From Linnemannia schmuckeri (lineage: Eukaryota; Mortierellomycota; Mortierellomycetes; Mortierellales; Mortierellaceae), in contig JANATG010000007.1 of the NCBI GenBank assembly GCA_029449235.1, positions 2,418,001-2,482,000 of the forward strand: a DNA stretch of 64,000 bases, given 5' to 3'. The position numbers were made by a program, and so were the translations under genes. The notes below the pieces were generated by a model that saw only the letters and a list, made by a program, of their open reading frames with translations, ran no database searches and was not told the DNA's origin. Positions 9,682 to 19,880 of this stretch are shown in pieces; position 1 is the stretch's first letter, and the number at the start of each line of letters is the position of its first letter.

Positions 9682-12174
9682 TTAGATAAGACAGTACTTG
9701 ATCAGGTTGCGCCGATCCAAATAAAAAACAGGCTCCCCCTTGCGCGCAGCAACATTTGCCTTACCATAGCCACCACCACCGCACTTCCACAATCCAAGTC
9801 GAAGCAACTCCTCCGAACTGGCCGCTGGGAAATCCAACCGGAGTGTCCTAAACTTGTTAACCCTCTTAGGTTGTTGTGATGGATTTGCTTCTGTTATTGC
9901 TGTTGCCGTCTTGATCACATCCACGAATCCCTCCAAGGTACATCCACTCCACCGAGCCATAGTCAAGTCCTGAAGCTCCGGAAACATGCCCGTCAAAAAG
10001 TCGGCTAGGATTGCGTCTGACACCACCCAATGACCAAACATAGTCAACGTCCGAAGGCTGGGGGCTACAATCCTTGTCCCCGTTGAAGATGTTCCCTTCC
10101 CATTGTCGTTGTTGTCGTTGACGTTGGTCGGAGCAAAGAGATCGGAGGGGGTGATAGAACGGACGTGTGTTTTATAAATCGAGTTGGAATCCAGAAATAA
10201 CGTATGTAAAGAAGGGCATCCCTGCAGCATCCTGAACTGGAACCGTAAGGCGAATTCGACCGTTAGGGTCAAGATCTTCAACTTTGGCAGATGCCAGTTC
10301 CATGTCCAGACCGCTCGAGGAATCGCTGGAGCCGTCAACTCTGTTGTTGCATCTGCTATTGATGTCGATCCAGTTGTTGTAGTAGTCGCATCGCCTACAA
10401 TGCCAAAAGACTGATCCAATTCTTCCAAAGGCGGGATATATTGCACGCCCAAGTATACACAGTGCATAGTGATGCTCAGGTTGGTTAGGTTGGGAGTCGT
10501 GTGAAGGGTTCCTGCATCGAATGTCACAGCACTCCAGCCCTTCAGCTGTATCTTTTTGATCATTGGGAGGTCCGCCGGCAGACAAGGCACAAGGTCTCGA
10601 CAGTAGTAGACCATGGTGTTGTCCTTAAGCGCCAGGGTTGCAAGATTGGGACAATGCGTGAGCATTCCCCGATCAATGACCAAGCGACAGTAACCCACAT
10701 CCAAGGAGAGATAGGTCAATACTGGGAGATCCACCCATCCTCGACCGTAAAGAACTGGTTTGGGCTCGGGCAGTGGACTCAACGTCGACGCCCTGACAGT
10801 CAGCCGTTGCAAGGTTTTACTGAACGCGGAGGCAAGGTCATCTAGATCGTCCAAAAAGGTTGGTGTTCCGTCCTTGAGAGTGACAGTCGAGAGTGGAGGT
10901 AGATGATGCTCCAGAAAAGCAGATTCTTTTGGATCCTGTACTAGAAGCTCCTGTCTCTTGTATGGGTCGCCTACAATGGTGGCGGTGGTGGCAGTGTCGG
11001 CAATGAGTTTGTCTTTGCGGCGCCTCTCCTCGGCCGCCCAACTGAAAATACCCTTGGGGACCTCAACCAACTTCAACGACTTCAAAGACCGACATTGCTG
11101 AAGATATTGCTGGCTGTTTTCTGGCCTGAGAAGCCACCTTTTAGGACCCTCCTCCTGAACAATCTCTTCGATGTAGCCCACACCAGACGACAACGGATTA
11201 GCCAATGACTGCAGCAGCTCTGTGGTCGTCAATATCTTGGTCTTGATCAAAGGGGGCAGCATTCCAAAGATCTTGAATTGGATCAGATCAGGACAATGCT
11301 GAGGCGCCTCCATCCAGAATTTGCCGTCAGAGAACGTTGCTGTTTTGAGTTGACCTGGGAACAGGGCAGTGTGACTCTCAAAGAAGGATATCATGGCTCT
11401 GAAGATGGCGTCTTGACGGGCAATGAGCTCGGCTAACTGCTCATTAGTGATGGTATACTCATCACGGTACCACTTAGGACGAGTTAAGATAGTATCCATG
11501 ACAATGTCGACACTCTCTAGTCTTGCAAGGCGGCTGACGGCTCCGTGGTAACGGCTGATATCCGAAACTGGGATGGTGAGGGACTGTAGCTGCTCGAGGA
11601 TCGGACTTGCGAGTGCCCAGTTCGTCTCGTGGAAGGCAAGGACGCAGGATCTCGAACAACGGAGCAATTCTTGCATGACCATGTACTCGCCTCCTATAAG
11701 GGCGCAATCCAATTGCCATTGACGCTGGAAATCCTGGTCCTTGAGGACGTTGGGTACGTTTTTGCTGTACCTTTGTCCGTTGAAATTTTCGCGATGGATG
11801 GCCCAGCTTCCCAGCCGAAGGTGACGGATGTGACGCAGGTAGTCGAGCGGAGATGGCGGTGACGAAGGCTGCGCTTGGAGTACGAGGTTAGGAAAGGCAA
11901 AGGAGAGCATTGTGGTGCGACTGTTAACTGGAAGTTGGCGGAGCAGGAGACACGTGAGTTTGTAGGCGATATTGACGTGATTTGGGTCAGAGTCGTCCTG
12001 GGTGACAAAGGGGGCCCATTGATAGGGGTTAGAATAGAGGAAGGGGAGTGTAGCAGAAGAGATGTGTTTATTGGTTCGAAGGAGGGATGCCAGAGTGGAT
12101 GTGCCGTTCTGTTCTTTTAGGATGCTGATGATCATGTGCAGGCATTCCAAAGGTAATTGTGAGAGCGGATCCAT
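9682..12174 (-). CDS. F-box-like/leucine-rich family protein, copy 2
   Basis: Intact intronless ORF of 830 aa from the ATG at 12174 (MDPLSQLPLECLHMIISIL). The open frame continues upstream, but only from a TTG and through leader-like sequence, so the family start is preferred. Residues 1-45 are F-box-like, and DYLRHIRHLRL is near residue 115. The later family blocks are all present in frame: WALASPILEQLQSLTIPVSD, LFPGQLKTATF, the FLDDLDDLASAFSKTLQRL block, GRGWVDLPVLTYLSL, CRDLVPCLPADLP, PPLEELDQSFGI, WTWNWHLPKLKILTLTVEFA and APSLRTLTMFGHWVVSD. It ends in VFYLDRRNLIKYCLI. It is on the same strand as copies 1 and 3, and its start is only about 250 bases from the 3' end of copy 3. Confidence 0.88.
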   Translation of the reverse strand: MDPLSQLPLECLHMIISILKEQNGTSTLASLLRTNKHISSATLPFLYSNPYQWAPFVTQDDSDPNHVNIAYKLTCLLLRQLPVNSRTTMLSFAFPNLVLQAQPSSPPSPLDYLRHIRHLRLGSWAIHRENFNGQRYSKNVPNVLKDQDFQRQWQLDCALIGGEYMVMQELLRCSRSCVLAFHETNWALASPILEQLQSLTIPVSDISRYHGAVSRLARLESVDIVMDTILTRPKWYRDEYTITNEQLAELIARQDAIFRAMISFFESHTALFPGQLKTATFSDGKFWMEAPQHCPDLIQFKIFGMLPPLIKTKILTTTELLQSLANPLSSGVGYIEEIVQEEGPKRWLLRPENSQQYLQQCRSLKSLKLVEVPKGIFSWAAEERRRKDKLIADTATTATIVGDPYKRQELLVQDPKESAFLEHHLPPLSTVTLKDGTPTFLDDLDDLASAFSKTLQRLTVRASTLSPLPEPKPVLYGRGWVDLPVLTYLSLDVGYCRLVIDRGMLTHCPNLATLALKDNTMVYYCRDLVPCLPADLPMIKKIQLKGWSAVTFDAGTLHTTPNLTNLSITMHCVYLGVQYIPPLEELDQSFGIVGDATTTTTGSTSIADATTELTAPAIPRAVWTWNWHLPKLKILTLTVEFALRFQFRMLQGCPSLHTLFLDSNSIYKTHVRSITPSDLFAPTNVNDNNDNGKGTSSTGTRIVAPSLRTLTMFGHWVVSDAILADFLTGMFPELQDLTMARWSGCTLEGFVDVIKTATAITEANPSQQPKRVNKFRTLRLDFPAASSEELLRLGLWKCGGGGYGKANVAARKGEPVFYLDRRNLIKYCLI

Positions 12175-12419
12175 TGCTGTGATGAAGAAAAGATGAGTGA
12201 GTGCAGAGGAATGAGGATGGGAAGAGGACAGGGAAGTACAGAGTGAGTGACGAACAAACCGGAAGGAAGAGGCGTGAGAAAAGAAGGTTGCACTTGTCTC
12301 TTGCTTGCTTGAAATCTGTGGCTGAGCTTTGACAGAACGACAGAAAAGGGCAATAAAGCACATGTTGACCAAATTCAGAAAATGGATTTATTGTACTTCC
12401 TGATCAAGGTCCATCAAAA

Positions 12420-15167
12420 TCACAGTCTCAGAACAATGTAATGGGACTCCGGTCGATACCCGTTGAGACTAGTCCCTCCTATCGATACAATCGGTCCCGG
12501 TGAATCCACAACGCGTCCTCCATAATACCGCCATAGTCCAAGACCAGGCAACTCCTCTGGGCTAAGATCTGGCACATCCAGCTTCACCCTCTTCAATTTG
12601 ATAGGCAAAATGCGGAACATCCCCACCAAAAGCGCCAGAGTGTACCCGCTCCACAGCTCCTCCCTCAGACTCTCCAGCTCTGGAAACACGAACTTCAGAA
12701 ACGTCATCATGACTTCGTCGCTCACCACCCAGTGTCCAAGCATGGTCAACTTACGGAGACTGGGCGCCACGATGGGCTCAACTGTCCACAATGGTTCTGC
12801 GGTAGGGTCGACGTTGGTAGTCCTGGGAAAGAAAAGTTCTTGGAGAGAGAGAACCCGCACATGTTGCTCATCGGACGAGCACATGTCCAGGTACAGCGTG
12901 TGCAGCGACGGGCATCCTAGAAGCATCCTGAACTGAAAGCAAAACGCAAACTCACCCGACAGGTTCAAGTTCGTCAACATCGGCAGGTGCCAGTCCCAGC
13001 TCCAGAAAGGTCGAATGATTCCTGGCGCTGATTCCTCTGATGATTCTTCTGCTGTTTCCTGATGAGCGCCATAGGACCGGGTCAACTCTTCCAGGGGTGG
13101 AATATAATGTCGGTTGGTTGAGAATCGACACATCATAATCCGCAACTCTGTCAGCTCTGGGGTCAAGTGCAATGTTGCCGGGTGGAATGTCAAGGCGCTC
13201 CAGCCAATCATATGCAATTTGTCGACTTTTACTAGCAAGGCCGGCGAACAAGGGACAATATCCTGGCACCGATACTCTGTAGTGTGATCTCGAAGCATCA
13301 CTGTCACAACGTTGGGACAATGTGTGAGAAGTTCGCGGTCGATCACCAGCCGATCGTATCCTGTGTCCAGACTAAGGTGTGTCAACAATGGAAGATTGAT
13401 CCAGCCTCGCCCATAGGTCATTTGTCTAAGCACCGCTGGCGTGTGAGTGGTTGTTGGTTGAACCGTGATCTGTTTTAAGGTGGGACTGAAGGCGAAAGCG
13501 ATGTCATTTAGGTCGTCCGTAAAAGTAGATGTGCGATCCCAAAGGCTGACGTTCGAGAGCGGGGGAAGATCATCTGCAAGTATGGAAGTCGCCTGTGTTG
13601 GTGGTTTTATTTTGCTGTTTGTGTTGTTGATGGTGATGGTGGTGTCACCACTAGGGTTGATCATACGCCGCCTTTTTTCGACCGCCCATTTGAAACATCC
13701 TGCTGGAAGATCGATCGACTCCAATGACTGCAGAGACTGGCACCGCTTGAGAAGATGCTGAGCCTCTTCAGGCCTTTCGAGCCACAATAGAGGTGTTTGC
13801 TCCGGAGCGATCTTTTCGACTCGCTCAAGATTAACCGACAGGGTGTGGGCCAGACACTGCACCAAATCGATCTCTTTCAGGACCTTGATCCCAGGTAAAG
13901 GAGGCAGCATCTCGAAAATCTCGAACTGGATCTCTTGCTTACGGTGTGATGGGATCTTTCTCCAGAACCCATCGTTATGAAAGGTAGTTGTCTTGAGGCA
14001 GCCCGGGAACAATCGAGCGTGCTCCTTGACAAAGTCCACCATAGTCCTCAAAAGCTGTCGCTTGTAGTCCTCGACTGCTTCCGTAATGTTTGGTAAGGAT
14101 GTGGCCCCAGTGCTTGTTGGGTAGTCAAACGGATCCCACATGACGAACTCGACAGTCTCCAGTTTTCCCAGTCGACTGATGACGTCGAGGTAGCGGTGAA
14201 TGTCGCAAACCGGAATGTACATCGACTGCAGCTGCTCCAGGATTGGATTGCCGAGAGCCCACATGGCTTCTTGATAGAGCAAATCGTGGTAGTGGTCCCG
14301 AAGGTTGCTTTTGAAGAAAGTACTACGTTGCTGCTCGATCTTGTTCTCCTTGATAAAATCCTTGAATTTTGTTGCTCCACGAGTGCGTCCGTTGCCATTG
14401 GGCCAAATGTGCTCAATGTCGATCTGCCATTTACTCAGAGTGAGGTGGCGCATCTGACTGAAATAGTCGAGGGAAGATGGCGTGTCAGGCTTGATGTCGT
14501 CTTCGTCATATGGGTCGGGAGAGTTGCTGCCGTCGTCTTTGTAATATTCGTCGTTATCATTCTCAGAATCTTCCACCTTTTCTTCCCTTTCTTCCTCATC
14601 AGCATCTGGCTCAGAATCGTCTTCAACGTCCTCCCCCTCTTCCTCAACATTCACCTCAGCATCCACCTCAATATCCTCATCCTCAACGCCCTCCTCTACA
14701 TCCTCCTCCGCATCCTCGCTGACATCCTCATCGGTGTCTTCATCTGTGCTATCCTCAGTATCCTCCTCTTCCTCCTCCTCGTCGTCGTCGTTATCCTCCA
14801 ACTGGATATAATAATAGGCGAAAGGGTCGTCCTCGTAGGCGATATAAGACGCCGCGGCTTTCATGGCAACCGCTAATATGTCAGGCAAGGTATTAATAAC
14901 CGCCGGTCTCGAAAGAAGCATGCGGGCAAGAACGAACCCGCTCTTATCGGCGTTGAAATAATATTTCCCGGATTCGTGAAAGGAAAGGTCGTAAGGGTTG
15001 GAGTACAGATAGGGGAGGGTGACGGAGGCGAGATATTTGTTTGTTTGTAAAAGAGATGCCAGATGGGTTGAGTTGCTGTGATTTGCATGTGGTGGGGGTT
15101 CTTCGTATGCAAGGTGATTGATGATTAGATGGAGGCATTCTGGAGGGAGTTTTGAGAGGGGATCCAT
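12420..15167 (-). CDS. F-box-like/leucine-rich family protein with acidic insert, copy 3
   Basis: Intact intronless ORF, 915 aa, ATG at 15167 (MDPLSKLPPECLHLIINHL). Family order is conserved: F-box-like 1-60, LDYFSQMRHLTLSKW near residue 232, WALGNPILEQLQSMYIPVCD, LFPGCLKTT, GRGWINLPLLTHLSL, YRCQDIVPCSPALL, GWSALTFHPATLHL, PPLEELTRSYGA, and WSWDWHLPMLTNLNLSGEFA near residue 722. What sets it apart is a run of about 95 residues (roughly 122-215) that is almost all Asp/Glu, encoded by GAG/GAT-rich DNA at about 14520-14800. It sits exactly where other copies carry a variable low-complexity linker. Confidence 0.88.
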   Translation of the reverse strand: MDPLSKLPPECLHLIINHLAYEEPPPHANHSNSTHLASLLQTNKYLASVTLPYLYSNPYDLSFHESGKYYFNADKSGFVLARMLLSRPAVINTLPDILAVAMKAAASYIAYEDDPFAYYYIQLEDNDDDEEEEEEDTEDSTDEDTDEDVSEDAEEDVEEGVEDEDIEVDAEVNVEEEGEDVEDDSEPDADEEEREEKVEDSENDNDEYYKDDGSNSPDPYDEDDIKPDTPSSLDYFSQMRHLTLSKWQIDIEHIWPNGNGRTRGATKFKDFIKENKIEQQRSTFFKSNLRDHYHDLLYQEAMWALGNPILEQLQSMYIPVCDIHRYLDVISRLGKLETVEFVMWDPFDYPTSTGATSLPNITEAVEDYKRQLLRTMVDFVKEHARLFPGCLKTTTFHNDGFWRKIPSHRKQEIQFEIFEMLPPLPGIKVLKEIDLVQCLAHTLSVNLERVEKIAPEQTPLLWLERPEEAQHLLKRCQSLQSLESIDLPAGCFKWAVEKRRRMINPSGDTTITINNTNSKIKPPTQATSILADDLPPLSNVSLWDRTSTFTDDLNDIAFAFSPTLKQITVQPTTTHTPAVLRQMTYGRGWINLPLLTHLSLDTGYDRLVIDRELLTHCPNVVTVMLRDHTTEYRCQDIVPCSPALLVKVDKLHMIGWSALTFHPATLHLTPELTELRIMMCRFSTNRHYIPPLEELTRSYGAHQETAEESSEESAPGIIRPFWSWDWHLPMLTNLNLSGEFAFCFQFRMLLGCPSLHTLYLDMCSSDEQHVRVLSLQELFFPRTTNVDPTAEPLWTVEPIVAPSLRKLTMLGHWVVSDEVMMTFLKFVFPELESLREELWSGYTLALLVGMFRILPIKLKRVKLDVPDLSPEELPGLGLWRYYGGRVVDSPGPIVSIGGTSLNGYRPESHYIVLRL

Positions 15168-15931
15168 TTTGGAGAGATGACTGAAGAAAAAGAAAGGAAA
15201 GGAAGAAAGAAAGGAAGGAAGGGATGCATGTAATGGTGTGGTGGGAAGGAGGTGAATACAAATACAAGGATGGGTGGGAATTCACACCTTGTGGCTGAGA
15301 AAAGGGAAAGACAGTCCTTAGTGACACGTGAGTAATAGCATAAAGAGGAGCACGGAGCATTTTTATTTGCAACTGATCAATAATATATTGCTGAGGAAGG
15401 CGAGTCTATTGCTCAACAGCCAAAGGGAGCAAATCGCGCGTTCGGATTGACGTGTTGGCGCGTTGACGCGTTGATGTTGTAGATGCCAGTCTCTGTTGTT
15501 GCAGCGGTTTGCTGCCATTTTTGTGTAGGAATCAAAAAAAAAAAATCGCGCCTCTATAAATAATTTTCATGCATAGTGGATGTGACTCCACTCCAATGGT
15601 CGACTCTCTCTCCTTCATACTTCCAGGCCGTTGCCCAAGAGGTTGACCAACCAAGGGATACGATTTTTGTGCCGTTTCCACTCTTGACAACACAACAATC
15701 ATACAGTAACGCTTCTTTATTACAGCAACGCCACCGCCCTTCTCTTTTTCTTCCTTCGCTCTCCTCTTCTTCTTCTTAGTCTTGCATTCCCTCATCCTCC
15801 TTTCTACACATTCTCCTTCTTACATTCTTCACATTTACTCGTTTTAGCATTCCATTCATCGCCGCTCTCACTCACTCGCACATCCTTCCGTCAACTTTCC
15901 ATCTCGTTTGTATGACCATTCCCTCTTCACA
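15168..15931. promoter_or_regulatory. Divergent region between copies 3 and 4
   Basis: The only divergent pair of intact family members shares this 0.76-kb region. The plus-strand side has TATAAATAA at 15555-15563 and, nearer the ATG, a long C/T-rich leader (about 15740-15931). The minus-strand side has the purine-rich complement of a similar leader. No ORF supported. Confidence 0.4.
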
Positions 15932-18466
15932 ATGACCCTCCTATTGCAACTACCACCAGAATGTCTCCAGCACATAATCCAATACCTCGACCCCAAAGAC
16001 ACCGCCGTATTACTGCGGGTCAACAAAGTCGTCGCCTCCCTCGCCCTACCATACCTCTACAACAACCCCTTCCACCACTCTTTTCATACTCTTTTCTTCT
16101 TCACAGACAATTCTTCCTACTCCATCTCCCATCTTATCCGTCTCTTACTTATCATCAGCGGCCAACTCTCTTCTCCTCATCTTCACAAGGCCGTCTCTGT
16201 CGCCTATGGACTCGAATCAGACTCTGACCTTATCCCGCCAGCTCACAGTCCAAGTCCGCTCAATTACATGGTCCACCTTCGTTACCTTGATCTAGGACGC
16301 TGGTCAGAGGCCATACCCCTGTTTGCGTACTTTTCTTCTCCGCCAGATCACATCTTGGATTACCTCAATACACCTGAATTCCATAGCATTGCTGGCCTTG
16401 ATCGTCTGTTACCATCCTACATCCGTCGAAACCTCCCCGATCAGTATGGTGTCCAAGCTGCCTTTCGTGTGGTTCTCTTTCGCGAGCTCAGTTGGACTCT
16501 TGCCTATCCCCTCTTTAAACAACTCCAATCTTTGACCATCCCCGTGTCGGATATCAAGCGGTATCTCGAGATCATCGATCAACTGTGTAACCTAGAACAA
16601 GTCTGGTTCCATTTGGACGTGATCTTCGAATATTATGTAGGAGACATTGGTCTCGATGACCCGGAGGATCAAGAAATTTGGAAGGTGGCAGGGGCGCGCA
16701 AGGAAGAGATCAAACAGGATATGATTCAGTTCGTCGGGTCACACGCTGAACTTTTCCATGGTCGATTAAAGTCCGTTCTTTGTCCTGATGCTGAAGCGTG
16801 GCCATCTATGCGCCAGTCCTGTCCTGCCGAGACTCTGGCCCAGCTCGTTCAAGCTCTGCCTGCCCTTCACAATCCTACCGTGATCAACGAGTCGAATTGG
16901 ATGCATTTCGTGGCCAGTCTCTCCTCGACGAATCTTGCACACATTCAAGAGGTTGACTGCCCGCTTCATTTCGGACCGACACACCGGCAATTGGTAGATA
17001 ACAGACACTTTCTTCAAGGATGTCGAGCTTTGAAGAAGATGGTGATTGGTTCACTTGGACGAGGTGGACTCCAATGGGCAGTGCAGGAAAAGAAGGCGAG
17101 TATTGGCGATACCAGTATAATCAACATTCACAGGTCTCAGGACACAACAACATCCGCGGCAACTCAATCTGACGACAAAGGTCGACTTTTTTCATTTCAA
17201 CATGACCTGGCACCACTGGAGGAGGCCATATTGACGGATTCGGGTACGATCCCTTTCACGGACGAGATTGATGCCATTGCTTTCGCCTTCAGCTCGAGCC
17301 TTACAAGGATATTTGCTCGTTCAGACTACGAACCACTAAACCTTCAGCGGTCGCTCCAGGTCGGACAAGGATGGGTGGAGCTTCCAGTCTTGTCGGATCT
17401 TTACATGGAACTCGGAGATACTCGTCTTGTCATCGACCCAGAATTACTCGTCCACTGCCCCAACGTCAGCGTGATCACCCTCCATGACAACACGTTCGAG
17501 TATCGACCCCAGGATGTGGACCAATCCTCCTACTGTTTGCCAGCTCACCTCCCTCAACTAGAACACCTGTCACTCTGCGGATGGAGCGCTCTGAGATTTC
17601 ACCCTGACACCTTTCACACGACAATGAATCTCACAAAACTGGAGATCTTCATGAAGGTTATTCATCCCGATACCTGTTACATCCCACCACCACCAACAGA
17701 GAACGATGGCGACAGCCATCAGGGGATTGAACGACCTTGTTGGACATGGGATTGGGATCTCCCGCTGTTGACAAAGTTGGAATTGACCTCTGAGTTTGCC
17801 TACAAGTTCCAGTTCCGCATGTTGGCAAAATGTCCGACTCTGGAGAAACTGGAGCTCAACATTCACACCCTTGAAGAACAGCACACTCGGATCATCACCA
17901 TGTCGGACTTGTTCCTTGTTCCAGCTTTCGATAACTTCCCAGAAGAAACAGGACACCAGAAGCAGCAGCAGAAGCAGCAGAGGATTGTTGCGCCCGCGCT
18001 ACAGATAGTCCGGATGAGGGGTCGTTGGTCAATGGAGTCACCCACAGTGCTGGCCGAGTTTCTAAAGGGCATGCTTCCCGCACTTGGACGTCTGTACGCC
18101 AACCACTGGATCAACGTTCCTCTTACCGCATTCCTGGATGCCATAAGAGGAAACCCTGATTCTAAAGTGTGGAGGATCAGCTTTGATGAAGATGTTTTTG
18201 GTGAGGGTCCTACGGGAGAGGAGGGGGACGTGGAGGAAAGGGAGAGGTGGAGGGAGGAGGAAGAGACGAGGTTGGGGCTGATTCATGATACGGAGGAGGG
18301 TTATAGAAAAATAATGGGACGACCTGTTATGCCGATGGTAATCAAGATTGGGCGGGCCAAGTATTGGGTGTTGGAGAATCCTCGAGCGCGGACGATCAAG
18401 AATCGGTTGTTGAGGCGTATTTATTGGTCCTTCAAGAGGAGCAGTTTGTTTCGGAGGCGACGTTAA
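15932..18466 (+). CDS. F-box-like/leucine-rich family protein, copy 4
   Basis: Intact intronless ORF, 844 aa, and the only full-length member on the plus strand. The ATG at 15932 (MTLLLQLPPECLQHIIQYL) is chosen over an upstream TTG in frame. The F-box-like motif is at 1-45, with LNYMVHLRYLDLGRW near residue 110. Then come WTLAYPLFKQLQSLTIPVSD, the IDAIAFAFSSSLTRI block, GQGWVELPVLSDLYM, the HCPNVSVITLHDNTFEYRPQ block, GWSALRFHPDTFH and WTWDWDLPLLTKLELTSEFA (near 603). The C-terminus is unusual: a Glu/Arg-rich stretch, then a strongly basic tail of about 20 residues ending in FRRRR, absent from the other copies. It could be a nuclear or membrane-contact signal (inference). Confidence 0.88.
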   Translation: MTLLLQLPPECLQHIIQYLDPKDTAVLLRVNKVVASLALPYLYNNPFHHSFHTLFFFTDNSSYSISHLIRLLLIISGQLSSPHLHKAVSVAYGLESDSDLIPPAHSPSPLNYMVHLRYLDLGRWSEAIPLFAYFSSPPDHILDYLNTPEFHSIAGLDRLLPSYIRRNLPDQYGVQAAFRVVLFRELSWTLAYPLFKQLQSLTIPVSDIKRYLEIIDQLCNLEQVWFHLDVIFEYYVGDIGLDDPEDQEIWKVAGARKEEIKQDMIQFVGSHAELFHGRLKSVLCPDAEAWPSMRQSCPAETLAQLVQALPALHNPTVINESNWMHFVASLSSTNLAHIQEVDCPLHFGPTHRQLVDNRHFLQGCRALKKMVIGSLGRGGLQWAVQEKKASIGDTSIINIHRSQDTTTSAATQSDDKGRLFSFQHDLAPLEEAILTDSGTIPFTDEIDAIAFAFSSSLTRIFARSDYEPLNLQRSLQVGQGWVELPVLSDLYMELGDTRLVIDPELLVHCPNVSVITLHDNTFEYRPQDVDQSSYCLPAHLPQLEHLSLCGWSALRFHPDTFHTTMNLTKLEIFMKVIHPDTCYIPPPPTENDGDSHQGIERPCWTWDWDLPLLTKLELTSEFAYKFQFRMLAKCPTLEKLELNIHTLEEQHTRIITMSDLFLVPAFDNFPEETGHQKQQQKQQRIVAPALQIVRMRGRWSMESPTVLAEFLKGMLPALGRLYANHWINVPLTAFLDAIRGNPDSKVWRISFDEDVFGEGPTGEEGDVEERERWREEEETRLGLIHDTEEGYRKIMGRPVMPMVIKIGRAKYWVLENPRARTIKNRLLRRIYWSFKRSSLFRRRR

Positions 18467-19880
18467 TTATTACACTGTTGATTTTTTTTCTCTTTATCTC
18501 GTCGCCTTTTCTTTTTGGTGTGGAGTGACGTATGAAGCAGCATGGACTAAAAAGTAGAAATGAGATCTTCTCTTTACCGTTCATCGTGGCATCGATTCCA
18601 TGTTTGATTGTTAGTTTACTTGTTGGTTTGTTTGCTTTTTGATTTAGCTTATGGGACGTTCGTCTTTTTTTCTACAGTTTAATGTGAAACAACAATACAC
18701 ACATACATTCTTTCTCCTCTCACACATACACGTTAAAAGCACAAACACTCGCGTGACATACTCTTTCTCAAAATCCCATGTCGTCCTCCTCTACTCACTT
18801 ACTACAGCTGAGCCATTACATCGTCCCCACTCGCGACTCTTCCTCAATACCGACTTTCAAACCACCAGCTTGAAAAAAAAACCATTACTTTCTACTGCAC
18901 AGGGCATCCAGTTGAAAAAGGCACGTTTATGGCAAAAACACGTGCTCCTTTTTTTTTCAGGCATAGCCATTTAGCTCGTAAGAGAATAGGTAGAGCTAAC
19001 ACTGCCACTCTTTTTTAGGTAGTCAGTACATACCTAAGGCTTACCTCAGGGACGAAGAGCAAAAAAAAAAAAAAAAGATAGCAAGAGAGCACTCGCTTCA
19101 TACAAGTACTAAGAACAGCCTTGCTTGGAATCTGGTGGTGCTCATGGAGTTTATGACTGGTTGCCAGGATGAATTTTTTCGATTATGGCGCGTTTTGTAA
19201 ATGGCTGATGATAAAGAGGTTGTTTCTGTCTTTATGCTTTGGGGCGCCAACATCGACGATTGTGCCTCGGATCTGATGTTCAAAGGCGCCATTGGTCTCA
19301 GTTCGGAATAGCAGCGGTTGTTGGTCTTGCGCGGAGCCATTGACGATTCGATGACTTTGGAAGGAGATGGGCCAGGAAGTGGGCCGGGAGGAGAAGAGGA
19401 GGAGACTGAAGAGCTGCCTGCCTGGCATACCTGTGGGAGATAACAATAAGGACTTGGAGTGGTCATTTCTGTATTTTATTTTCCCTCATATGTATTTTTC
19501 ACAACACAAATACTGTATATCCTTTCATTCTTTGCATTTGTAGCGCTTCAACCATTGCAAATATCTGTTTTCATTGCTGAAATGAATGCAAAGAATTTCT
19601 TTTTAACTCTTCCTGAAGTGATCACAGGCAATTGGAGGTACAGTAATAACTTCCTCCATCTGTCGCTGCATTTATATATCGTCCCTTTGTTTGTTCTCAT
19701 CCCGTTCCTTCGCATAAACACAAAAACATGTCAGTGGATTTGTTGGAGATTCCGTTGTATATTTACGTTTGTTCCTTTTTTTATTTATTTTTTTTCATTG
19801 ATACATTTGGTGCCGCTTCACTGTCCGAACTTCACATAAGACTGAAGGATCCCAGAGTAAGAAGAACCGTTGTCTGTTCT
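18467..19880. other. Intergenic region, 1.4 kb
   Basis: Between copy 4 (plus) and the 3' end of a minus-strand relic. It is A/T-rich with an A16 run at 19061-19076. A minus-strand ORF at 19098-19466 and an overlapping one at 19183-19446 show no similarity to the family that I can see and no recognisable domain. I do not call a gene. Confidence 0.45.

Noticed and set aside
12174..12372. N-terminal extensions of copies 2, 5 and 6 and of the Sld7-like candidate
   Set aside because: They begin only with TTG or run through pyrimidine-rich leader sequence, and each has the family start MDPLSxLPxECL (or a good internal ATG) further in.
19098..19466. Minus-strand ORF of 122 aa (and the overlapping 19183-19446 ORF with GAFEHQIRGTIVDVG)
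   Set aside because: Slightly protein-like, but two overlapping frames, no leader and no recognised motif. Could be the remnant of an unrelated gene; not supported enough to call.
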